From NCBI GenBank assembly GCA_044238965.1, contig JBIICJ010000069.1:1-8287 (forward strand): a stretch of 8,287 bases of DNA. Direction: 5' to 3'. Below are positions 1-5,932 of this stretch, piece by piece. Position numbers and translations under genes: made by a program. Every line of letters starts with the position of its first letter. Within the stretch, counting starts at the first letter, position 1. Below the pieces are notes generated by a model that made no database searches, was not told the DNA's origin, and was given only the letters and a program-made list of their open reading frames with translations. This DNA comes from Micavibrio_B sp044238965. GTDB lineage: Bacteria; Pseudomonadota; Alphaproteobacteria; Micavibrionales; Micavibrionaceae.

Positions 1-124
1 CCAAACCTTTTTTCGACAACACGGTCGCAATCGCCGCCGTCAACGTCGTCTTACCATGGTCAACGTGACCAATCGTTCCAATGTTACAATGCGGCTTCGT
101 CCGCTCGAATTTCTCTTTTGACAT
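1..124 (-). CDS. tuf: Elongation factor Tu, first copy (partial, N-terminal 41 codons)
   Basis: EF-Tu carries aminoacyl-tRNA as a GTP ternary complex to the ribosomal A site. Only the first 41 codons are present; the gene continues past the left edge. The visible part has the P-loop GHVDHGKT at residues 19-26 and is identical, base for base, to the start of the complete tuf at the right end of the window. It is the last visible gene of the rpsL-rpsG-fusA-tuf operon, 39 nt after fusA. Its start has a strong purine-rich Shine-Dalgarno (AAGGAAGG, about 10 nt upstream) that the other copy lacks. So the two copies share coding sequence but not upstream signals. Identification is certain from the sequence; the fate of the remaining ~355 codons cannot be seen. 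Confidence 0.97.
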   Translation of the reverse strand, partial: MSKEKFERTKPHCNIGTIGHVDHGKTTLTAAIATVLSKKGL

Positions 125-126
125 TT
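1..126. repeat. Exact 126-bp repeat, left copy (tuf 5' end)
   Basis: Positions 1-126 match 8137-8262 without a mismatch, in the same orientation. The match covers the 5' end of tuf plus two upstream bases, and ends at 127 (t) versus 8263 (c). It is the visible part of a tuf gene duplication. Complete identity at synonymous sites suggests recent duplication or, more likely, gene conversion, which is well known for bacterial tuf pairs. Confidence 0.97.
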
Positions 127-163
127 TAAAGTTTCCTTCCTTAATTAAATTTCTTGTTATCGC

Positions 164-2272
164 TTATGCAGCTAATTTCTTTTTCACATCTTCCACAATA
201 TTTGGCGGCACTGGTTCATAATGATCAAAGGTCATTGAGTATTGAGCGCGACCTTGTGACATTGAACGCAAATTATTGATGTAACCAAACATGCTCGATA
301 ATGGAACCATACATGAAATGACTTTGGCATTACCGCGATCATCCATACCTTGGATTTGACCACGACGTGAGTTCAAGTCACCAATGATATCGCCCATGTA
401 ATCTTCTGGCGTTACAACTTCGACTTTCATCACTGGCTCAAGCAATTGTGGGCCTGCTTTTTGCATACCTTCTTTGAAGGCTGCGCGTGATGCAATTTCG
501 AATGCTAACGCAGATGAGTCAACATCGTGGTAAGCACCATCAATCAAACGAACACCAAAATCAACAACAGGGAAGCCTGCGATGATACCTGATTCTTTCG
601 CACCCTTGAGACCTTTTTCAACGCCTGGGATATATTCACGAGGAACGGCACCGCCAACGATTTCAGATTTGAATTCATAGCCCAAACCAGCTTCGCGTGG
701 CTCGAATACCAATGTAAGACGCGCAAACTGACCAGAACCACCTGATTGTTTTTTATGTGTGTAATCAACTTCAGCAGCACGTGTGATGGTCTCACGATAT
801 GCAACCTGAGGTGCGCCAATATTCGCTTCAACTTTAAATTCGCGCTTCATACGATCAACGAGGATTTCAAGGTGCAATTCACCCATACCTTTGATGATGG
901 TTTGACCTGATTCATGATCAACAGCTACGCGGAATGAAGGATCTTCTGCCGCCAAACGTTGCAATGCTGTTGACATTTTTTCTTGGTCAGCTTTGGTTTT
1001 CGGCTCAACTGCAATCTCGATCACAGGCTCAGGGAATTCCATACGCTCAAGAACGATTGGTTTTGCAGGATCGCATAATGTGTCACCCGTTGTTGTGTCT
1101 TTTAAACCAACCAAGGCAACGATATCACCAGCATAAGCTTCTTTGATTTCTTCACGGTTGTTAGCGTGCATTAGCAACATACGGCCAAGACGTTCTTTTT
1201 TATCTTTGACAGTATTTGTTACGTAAGAACCCGCTTCGAGTTTGCCTGAGTAAATACGAGCGAACGTTAGTGTACCCACGAATGGGTCATTCATGATTTT
1301 GAATGCCAATGCAGAGAATGGCGCATCATCGGTACATGGACGTGAATCATCTTCGTCTGAGTCAACTTTTTTACCTTTGACATCGCCAATATCAAGTGGG
1401 CTTGGCAAGAAATCAACAACCGCATCAAGAAGTGTTTGCACACCTTTGTTTTTGAAAGCTGAACCGCATAACATCGGAACCATTTTCGATGCCAATGTAC
1501 CTTTGCGCATACATTTTTTCAGTGTTGCAACGTCAATCTCTTTACCTTCAAGGTAAGCTTCCATTGCTTCATCATCATATTCAACTGCTTTTTCGATCAA
1601 TTTCGCGCGATATTCTTCGGCTTGAGCTTGCATATCAGCGGGAATGTCTTGTTCGGTGAATGTTGCACCAAGATTATCTGAATCCCAAACAATTGCTTTC
1701 ATTTTCAAAAGGTCAACAACACCTTTGAATTCGCTTTCCGCACCGATTGGTAAGTTCAATACAACTGGATTTGCGCCCAAACGTTTTTCAACGTCAGATA
1801 CGCAACGGAAGAAATCCGCACCAATTTTATCCATTTTATTTGAGAACACGATACGCGGCACTTTATATTTATCGCCCTGGCGCCATACGGTTTCTGTTTG
1901 TGGCTCAACACCTTGGTTTGAATCAAGCAAACATACCGCACCATCAAGTACGCGCAATGAACGTTCTACTTCAATTGTGAAATCAACGTGGCCTGGGGTA
2001 TCAATGATGTTAAAACGGAATTGTTTATTCGGGGCTAAGCTGTCCGCCGCGCCTGTCCAGAAACAGGTTGTTGCCGCAGAGGTAATGGTAATACCACGTT
2101 CTTGCTCTTGCTCCATCCAGTCCATGGTCGCCGCGCCATCATGCACTTCACCGATTTTGTGTGATTTACCAGTATAATACAAAACGCGTTCGGTACATGT
2201 TGTTTTACCCGCATCAATGTGCGCCATGATACCAAAGTTACGATAATACTGAAGTGGATATTCGCGAGCCAT
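164..2272 (-). CDS. fusA: Elongation factor G
   Basis: EF-G is the GTPase that drives ribosomal translocation and, with RRF, ribosome recycling. The 702-aa product is full length for the family. The G domain is at the N-terminus: P-loop AHIDAGKTT (residues 17-25), switch I RGITI (59-63), G3 DTPGHVD (91-97) and G4 NKMD (145-148). Domains II-V follow, including the segment GKLEAGSYV in domain II and the C-terminal EF-G fold ending near residue 690. The stretch LLDSNQGVEPQTETVWRQ is of the alphaproteobacterial/mitochondrial type. It lies 31 nt after rpsG and 39 nt before tuf, in the classical str operon order. An AGGGAT Shine-Dalgarno lies about 7 nt before the ATG. No truncation or frameshift is visible. 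Long open frames on the opposite strand are shadows of its biased codon use. Confidence 0.99.
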   Translation of the reverse strand: MAREYPLQYYRNFGIMAHIDAGKTTCTERVLYYTGKSHKIGEVHDGAATMDWMEQEQERGITITSAATTCFWTGAADSLAPNKQFRFNIIDTPGHVDFTIEVERSLRVLDGAVCLLDSNQGVEPQTETVWRQGDKYKVPRIVFSNKMDKIGADFFRCVSDVEKRLGANPVVLNLPIGAESEFKGVVDLLKMKAIVWDSDNLGATFTEQDIPADMQAQAEEYRAKLIEKAVEYDDEAMEAYLEGKEIDVATLKKCMRKGTLASKMVPMLCGSAFKNKGVQTLLDAVVDFLPSPLDIGDVKGKKVDSDEDDSRPCTDDAPFSALAFKIMNDPFVGTLTFARIYSGKLEAGSYVTNTVKDKKERLGRMLLMHANNREEIKEAYAGDIVALVGLKDTTTGDTLCDPAKPIVLERMEFPEPVIEIAVEPKTKADQEKMSTALQRLAAEDPSFRVAVDHESGQTIIKGMGELHLEILVDRMKREFKVEANIGAPQVAYRETITRAAEVDYTHKKQSGGSGQFARLTLVFEPREAGLGYEFKSEIVGGAVPREYIPGVEKGLKGAKESGIIAGFPVVDFGVRLIDGAYHDVDSSALAFEIASRAAFKEGMQKAGPQLLEPVMKVEVVTPEDYMGDIIGDLNSRRGQIQGMDDRGNAKVISCMVPLSSMFGYINNLRSMSQGRAQYSMTFDHYEPVPPNIVEDVKKKLAA

Positions 2273-2303
2273 TTTTTAAATCCCTATGATCCTAAATCTT
2301 TTC

Positions 2304-2810
2304 TTACCAGCGATAATGAGCAAACGCACGGTTCGCTTCTGCCATTTTGTGTGTGTCGTCGCGTTTTTTCAAAGCGGAACCACGATTATTGACGACTTCT
2401 AAAATTTCAGCCGCCAAACGCTCTTCCATGGTGTTCTCACCACGTTTACGAGCCGCATCACGCAACCAACGCATTGACAAAGCATAACCACGATCTTGAC
2501 GAACTTCGACAGGAACTTGGAATGTAGCACCACCAACACGACGTGAACGTACTTCGATGTCTGGTTTTACTTTGTTGATGGCATGAAGAATGACGGCCAA
2601 ACCTTTATTCACTTTTGACAACTCAGGATTCAAATCCAAATCATTTGCAACTTTCACTGATAAAATTTCAATTGCACCGTAAACGATTTTTTCGGCAGCT
2701 GATTTTTTACCGCGTGTCATCACTACGTTGATGAATTTTGACAACATCACATTCCCGAATTTTGGATCAGGAAGGATTTCGCGTTTTTCTGCACTATGAC
2801 GACGTGACAT
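2304..2810 (-). CDS. rpsG: 30S ribosomal protein S7, with a ~12-residue internal insertion
   Basis: S7 nucleates assembly of the 30S head by binding the 3' domain of 16S rRNA, and contacts the E-site tRNA. In many bacteria it also represses translation of the str operon. The family hallmarks are clear: ILPDPKFG near residue 12, RGKKSAAEKIVYGA (33-46), RSRRVGG (88-94), YQ/FQVPVEVR after it, and the C-terminal MAEANRAFAHYRW. The protein is 168 aa, against 156 aa in E. coli. By hand alignment all of the excess lies between the helix ending near residue 50 and the segment leading to VKP (81-83), i.e. about residues 53-67. It starts 18 nt after the rpsL stop, with a GAGAGGA Shine-Dalgarno. Identification is certain; the effect of the insertion is unknown. 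Confidence 0.99.
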   Translation of the reverse strand: MSRRHSAEKREILPDPKFGNVMLSKFINVVMTRGKKSAAEKIVYGAIEILSVKVANDLDLNPELSKVNKGLAVILHAINKVKPDIEVRSRRVGGATFQVPVEVRQDRGYALSMRWLRDAARKRGENTMEERLAAEILEVVNNRGSALKKRDDTHKMAEANRAFAHYRW

Positions 2811-2827
2811 ATCTATATCCTCTCAAA

Positions 2828-3199
2828 TTACTTAGGCTTCTTCGCGCCATACAATGAGCGCGATTGCTTACGATCTTTAACACCTTGGGTATCCATTGCA
2901 CCGCGAACGATGCGGTAACGAACACCCGGTAAATCTTTTACACGTCCGCCGTGCACAAGAACAACGGAGTGCTCTTGCAAATTGTGGCCTTCACCACGGA
3001 TGTAGCAAATAACTTCAAGGCCAGTTGTCAAACGAACTTTGGCAACTTTACGAAGCGCTGAGTTAGGCTTTTTCGGTGTTGTTGTATAAACACGTGTGCA
3101 CACACCACGAACTTGTGGGTTTTGCTTCAATGCTCGGTTAATTTTACGAGCGACCTGTTTGACCCGCGGTTTGCGGACTAATTGTTGTACGGTTGGCAT
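2828..3199 (-). CDS. rpsL: 30S ribosomal protein S12
   Basis: S12 sits at the 30S decoding centre and helps monitor codon-anticodon pairing. The 123-aa product is standard length. It carries TTPKKPNSALRKVAK with Lys43, and GGRVKDLPGVRY with Lys88 and Asp89, the residue that is beta-methylthiolated in some bacteria. Lys43 and Lys88 are the wild-type residues at the positions where streptomycin-resistance substitutions usually occur, so this allele looks streptomycin-sensitive. It is the first gene of the str operon here. The ATG is preceded by AAAGGAGAGG about 11 nt upstream. In the usual order rpoC would lie directly upstream; here there is a 462-bp non-coding interval with a candidate promoter. 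Confidence 0.99.
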   Translation of the reverse strand: MPTVQQLVRKPRVKQVARKINRALKQNPQVRGVCTRVYTTTPKKPNSALRKVAKVRLTTGLEVICYIRGEGHNLQEHSVVLVHGGRVKDLPGVRYRIVRGAMDTQGVKDRKQSRSLYGAKKPK

Positions 3200-3255
3200 G
3201 GATGCTCAAACCTCTCCTTTAGTAAAAAAGTCTATAAATGTTGTGGATGAGTGTG

Positions 3256-3285
3256 GTCGTAGCGCGAATACAGGGGCAGAGTCAA
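3256..3285 (-). promoter_or_regulatory. Candidate promoter of the rpsL-rpsG-fusA-tuf operon
   Basis: On the minus strand, TTGACT (3285 to 3280) matches the -35 consensus at five of six positions. At 17-18 nt spacing lies CTACGA/TACGAC, a weak -10. Transcription would begin near 3249, giving a leader of about 50 nt before rpsL. The -35 is embedded in the inverted repeat at 3282-3300. A weaker alternative lies further upstream (TTGTGA, 17 nt, TTTTAT, near 3402 to 3374), which would give a leader of about 170 nt. The need for a promoter here is clear because rpsL has lost its usual upstream neighbour; the exact site is an inference. Confidence 0.45.
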
Positions 3286-3300
3286 GGGATATTCCCTTGA
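3282..3300. repeat. Perfect inverted repeat overlapping the rpsL -35
   Basis: TCAAGGGA and TCCCTTGA are perfect 8-bp complementary arms separated by TAT. The right arm as read on the minus strand supplies the first four bases of the candidate -35 TTGACT. This geometry suits a dimeric repressor or activator site. There is no T tract, so it does not look like a terminator, and it lies upstream of the predicted transcript start, so it is unlikely to act as RNA. The regulator, if any, is unknown. Confidence 0.55.
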
Positions 3301-3578
3301 TTTCTTGAGCCAGTGCATAGCATCACGGACATTCCCGAAGGAATTTTTAGAACGGTGTTTGACAATTAAATCCCAATAAAATCAAAGGGTTATAAAAGTC
3401 ACAAGACCCGCTCATCCAAACAAGTTGGCGGACTATATCCCAATAATTTCAATAGTGTCAATTGTTATTTTAAAGATTCTTTTAGAAATATGATAAGCGC
3501 GAAAGAAACGATTTTTATATTCCCTCCCTCGACCATAAATACAACCTAAACACGAAAAATTCCATAACGCTTATTTTA

Positions 3579-3606
3579 TTGACATAAGTTTAATGTTTTT
3601 GATAAA
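3579..3606 (+). promoter_or_regulatory. Candidate promoter of the 185-aa gene
   Basis: TTGACA (3579-3584, perfect -35), a 16-nt spacer, and GATAAA (3601-3606, four of six matches to TATAAT). The predicted start of transcription is near 3613, leaving a leader of about 50 nt. A second possible -10 (TTATAT, 3653-3658) lies right against the ATG and would give an almost leaderless transcript. Confidence 0.5.
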
Positions 3607-3661
3607 TTGCCTTTCAGAGACACAATCCTGTGACCCTCAGTGAAAGACTGCGTTATATTGT

Positions 3662-4219
3662 ATGAGTTTTAAAACCAACCAAGATCGCCGACGATCGGTC
3701 AGCACTGTGGTAGCTGGCGTTATGCCCCAAGCCACATATCGCGATCATTGGCAAAAGGCCGTAAGAGAATTCAAGAACAACGCGCAAGATCCTGATTTTG
3801 CCGAGATATTCGTGCGCGATGCTGCGCGAATGGAACTCTTCATCAATAAATTGACAGAGCGAAAAAAATCATCTCACGCCGCCACTGCTATTTCATATTT
3901 TTTGAGTCATCGCCACGTTTTTAATCGGCTTTCAATTCTCAATAAAGAAGCGGCTATTTTACCATGGGTGGAATCACTTGATACATCTGAACAACGAGCA
4001 CGCGTATTAAAATCAAATGCATGGTTACGAAATATTGTGCGCAGCTCTGGTAAAGAAAAATTTATTCCAACTATATCTAGTTTATTAGATAGCTTAAGTA
4101 CGGATGATTTAAGAGCTACAATTTTGAGTGAAACTGGATATGTACGTCACGTCGTCGATAGTTATTTGCCGCGTGATAAAGCGCGTGAGTGGCTCGATAA
4201 AATTGCACCGAAAGTATAA
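3662..4219 (+). CDS. Unrecognised protein with three tandem 39-residue helical repeats
   Basis: I do not recognise this 185-aa protein. It has no signal peptide or membrane segment, is rich in charged residues, and looks almost wholly alpha-helical. Residues 74-112, 113-151 and 152-185 align as three tandem repeats with an exact 39-residue period. Their starts read ATAISYFLSHRHVFNRL, ARVLKSNAWLRNIVRS and ATILSETGYVRHVVDS, and the first two repeats end in a LxxxDxxLR-like helix (WVESLDTSEQR, LLDSLSTDDLR). A diverged fourth unit may lie around residues 35-73. This suggests a small alpha-solenoid binding scaffold; the partner is unknown. The gene lies on the opposite strand to its neighbours, where rplKAJL-rpoBC normally sits between nusG and rpsL. 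No convincing Shine-Dalgarno precedes the ATG. The codon-by-codon repeat and flanking promoter and terminator support a real gene. Confidence 0.85.
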   Translation: MSFKTNQDRRRSVSTVVAGVMPQATYRDHWQKAVREFKNNAQDPDFAEIFVRDAARMELFINKLTERKKSSHAATAISYFLSHRHVFNRLSILNKEAAILPWVESLDTSEQRARVLKSNAWLRNIVRSSGKEKFIPTISSLLDSLSTDDLRATILSETGYVRHVVDSYLPRDKAREWLDKIAPKV

Positions 4220-4222
4220 ATA

Positions 4223-4250
4223 AAAAAGGCGGATCAATGCCCGCCTTTTT
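4223..4250. terminator. Bidirectional rho-independent terminator between the 185-aa gene and nusG
   Basis: GGCGG (4228-4232) pairs with CCGCC (4241-4245) around an 8-nt loop, flanked by five A on the left and five T on the right that extend the stem and give a T run on either strand. It begins three bases after the plus-strand stop and lies 25 bases beyond the nusG stop, so it can end both convergent transcripts. It shows that nusG is the last gene of its transcript here. Confidence 0.88.
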
Positions 4251-4275
4251 CAAATAAAATTCTAATTTTTTTAAA

Positions 4276-4818
4276 TTATACTTTTTCAACCTGCGTGAAT
4301 TCTAATTCGACAGGTGTCGCACGACCAAAGATTGATACCGATACTTTGAGACGTGATTTGCCTTCGTCCACTTCCTCGACTGTTCCTTCGAATGATGCAA
4401 ACGGGCCTTCCATGACTTTGACTTTTTCGCCAATATCGTAATGGATAGATGATTTTGGTTTGACACCACCTTCTTTAATCGCAGTGATTAAACGTTCAGC
4501 TTCTTTATCCGACACAGGTGACGGTTTGTTTGCCGCACCTAAAAAACCTGTAACCTTTGGCGTATTTTTGACTAAGTGCCAGACTTCATCAGACATTTCA
4601 ATTTTTGCCAACACATAACCAGGAAATACTTTTTGTTCTTTGGCAACACGTTGACCGCGTTTGACTTCCATGACCTGTTCGGTTGGAATTAAAATATCTT
4701 CGATCTTATCTTCAAGACCTTGTTTTTTGCATTTTTCGCGAATCGATTCCGCAACTTTTGCTTCAAACCCTGAATAAACGTGTAATACATACCAACGTTT
4801 TCTGGCCGTAGTTGTCAT
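4276..4818 (-). CDS. nusG: Transcription termination/antitermination factor NusG
   Basis: NusG binds RNA polymerase, suppresses pausing, couples it to the leading ribosome through S10, and supports Rho termination. The 180-aa protein is full length (E. coli 181). The N-terminal NGN domain spans about residues 7-115, with KRWYVLHVYSGFE (7-19) and FPGYVL (65-70). The C-terminal KOW domain spans about 128-164, with GEKVKVMEGPFASFEG. It follows secE by 46 nt, and AAAGGAA stands about 8 nt before the ATG. Normally rplK, rplA, rplJ, rplL, rpoB and rpoC follow; here a terminator and a convergent gene follow instead. Confidence 0.99.
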   Translation of the reverse strand: MTTTARKRWYVLHVYSGFEAKVAESIREKCKKQGLEDKIEDILIPTEQVMEVKRGQRVAKEQKVFPGYVLAKIEMSDEVWHLVKNTPKVTGFLGAANKPSPVSDKEAERLITAIKEGGVKPKSSIHYDIGEKVKVMEGPFASFEGTVEEVDEGKSRLKVSVSIFGRATPVELEFTQVEKV

Positions 4819-4864
4819 GATATTATTCCTTTCACATCAAAAAATCTTATCTGTTATTATTCAA

Positions 4865-5059
4865 TCAACCTAAACCTAAAATGAAACGGATAATGAATGA
4901 GATCACTTGATCAGCTAAAAACAAGAACAATGATGCAACCAATACCATTACAAACACAGCAATTGTACCTTGTGTGGTTTCTTGTCTGGTCGGCCATGTG
5001 ATTTTTTTCACTTCCGATTTTACTTGTTTCAAAAATTCAAACGGTGACGAACGCGCCAT
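4865..5059 (-). CDS. secE: Preprotein translocase subunit SecE
   Basis: SecE clamps SecY in the SecYEG protein-conducting channel of the inner membrane. The 64-aa product is the short single-helix type seen in most bacteria apart from E. coli and its relatives. The conserved amphipathic segment EVKKITWPTRQET (16-28) precedes one membrane helix at about residues 33-60. AAAAGGGA lies about 8 nt before the ATG, which fixes the start. It is first in a secE-nusG unit with its own promoter at 5158-5186. In its usual setting tRNA-Trp would lie directly upstream; here dedA and gpx intervene. Confidence 0.97.
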   Translation of the reverse strand: MARSSPFEFLKQVKSEVKKITWPTRQETTQGTIAVFVMVLVASLFLFLADQVISFIIRFILGLG

Positions 5060-5201
5060 AATTTATATCCCTTTTCGTTTTCCCTGTAAGACCCTTCAGC
5101 ATTTGTGCGCCCAGAGGGCGTTTTAGTATGATGATAGTCATGTATGGGAATATGAATGTTATAGCGACCCAAGCCGCGCCTGTCCAGCCCAGAATGAGCA
5201 C
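5037..5201 (-). other. Doubtful 54-aa reading frame with a GWTxxxW membrane segment
   Basis: In the gap between dedA and secE, one minus-strand frame reads ILGWTGAAWVAI followed by a hydrophobic stretch to residue ~30. By memory the core resembles the GWTxxGWxxAL segment of superinfection-immunity (Imm-type) small membrane proteins. The only start in this frame after the dedA stop is a GTG at 5201 with no Shine-Dalgarno, and the frame runs 23 nt into secE. The same bases carry a good promoter for secE, which is the simpler explanation. Listed so the reader can judge; probably not a gene. Confidence 0.15.
5158..5186 (-). promoter_or_regulatory. Promoter of secE-nusG
   Basis: On the minus strand TGGACA (5186 to 5181), a 17-nt spacer, then TATAAC (5163 to 5158). 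Each hexamer matches the sigma-70-type consensus at five of six positions with ideal spacing. Transcription would begin near 5151 and leave a leader of about 90 nt before secE. It is the best-formed promoter in the window. Confidence 0.65.
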
Positions 5202-5226
5202 ACAGTAAAAACAAGGTAAGGTTGGC

Positions 5227-5808
5227 TTATTTTTCAGGTTTTTTCTGAAATAACGGCGCCAATAGTATGACCAAAATAATGGCCAAAACAGGGAATAATA
5301 GATAATGAAGCTTATCAGGGGGAACCAAATGTCCCACACCATAACCCAACCACGGCAATCCAGCCCCCCAGATCAAAGCCCCCCAAAATGAGTAATTGAA
5401 AAATTGCGTTTTATTCATGCCCGCAATACCCGCCAAGAATGGGGCGACCGTGCGCGCCACAGGTAAAAACCGCGCGATAATGATGCCAGCGCATCCATAT
5501 TTATCAAATAATCTCTGGGTTTTTTGCAAATGATCATTGGTTACGAATTTTGATGCGTATTTTTGAGCAAACGGCAAACCATAACGCGCGCCCAACCAAT
5601 AGCCAAGGCAATTTCCCAATAACGCCACGATAAAACAACCACCAGACATAAGCCAAATGTTAAAATATCCCTGTTTGGCGAGTACGCCCGCGGCAAATAG
5701 TAATGTGTCCCCTGGCAATAAAATGCCAAATAAAAGCCCCGTTTCGGTAAAAATTGTGGCCCAAATACCAGTATACCCCAAGGCGTGAATCAGAGAAATT
5801 AAATCCAT
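5227..5808 (-). CDS. DedA-family membrane protein (VTT domain)
   Basis: DedA proteins are inner-membrane lipid transporters; members have been shown to recycle the carrier undecaprenyl phosphate, and they affect membrane-potential and envelope-stress tolerance. The 193-aa product has several hydrophobic segments, with re-entrant-type regions at about 20-42 and 108-130. The charged residues known to be essential in E. coli YqjA/YghB (Glu39, Asp51, Arg130, Arg136) have counterparts at the same spacing: Glu22 and Asp34 in ETGLLFGILLPGD, Arg113 and Arg119 in RFLPVAR. It is therefore likely functional. It is divergent from gpx with 124 bp between starts. No clear Shine-Dalgarno precedes the ATG; an extended -10-like TGTAATAAT lies at 5832 to 5824, so the leader could be very short. 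The exact substrate is an inference. Confidence 0.93.
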   Translation of the reverse strand: MDLISLIHALGYTGIWATIFTETGLLFGILLPGDTLLFAAGVLAKQGYFNIWLMSGGCFIVALLGNCLGYWLGARYGLPFAQKYASKFVTNDHLQKTQRLFDKYGCAGIIIARFLPVARTVAPFLAGIAGMNKTQFFNYSFWGALIWGAGLPWLGYGVGHLVPPDKLHYLLFPVLAIILVILLAPLFQKKPEK

Positions 5809-5932
5809 AGAGATCTATTTAGCATTATTACACGTAAATACAATTAGCATCCGTAAACGTTAAAAGAGTTACCCCAAAGGACTATCAATCACTATTTTTA
5901 CAATACCCGCCCATGCTCAAAAGGAACAAAAA

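Larger units (their letters stand above)
3200..3661. other. 462-bp divergent intergenic region between rpsL and the 185-aa gene
   Basis: No credible gene is seen here. The interval separates the minus-strand str operon from a plus-strand gene and is AT-rich, especially in its right half. It contains: a candidate rpsL promoter and a perfect inverted repeat on the rpsL side; a short hairpin ATTCC-CGAA-GGAAT followed by four T (3331-3348), with no gene that it could terminate on the plus strand; a 10-bp direct repeat ATCCCAATAA (3370-3379 and 3437-3446); an isolated perfect plus-strand -35 TTGACA at 3359-3364 with no well-spaced -10; and a plus-strand promoter at 3579-3606. A plus-strand frame through 3096-3308 overlaps rpsL and is a shadow. 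Confidence 0.8.

Noticed and set aside
1644..2177. 177-aa open frame on the plus strand, opposite fusA
   Set aside because: It is the complement of highly biased fusA codons, has no ribosome site or recognisable domain, and EF-G is certain on the other strand.
3096..3308. 70-aa plus-strand frame running from rpsL into the intergenic region
   Set aside because: Most of it is antisense to rpsL, there is no Shine-Dalgarno, and the remainder covers the rpsL ribosome site and promoter.
3331..3348. Short hairpin plus T run as a plus-strand terminator
   Set aside because: The stem is only five pairs and no plus-strand gene lies upstream to terminate.
3359..3396. Perfect TTGACA at 3359 followed by TATAAA at 3391 as a plus-strand promoter
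   Set aside because: The spacing is 26 nt, far from the 16-18 nt needed, and the nearest plus-strand gene is 270 bp away with a better promoter.
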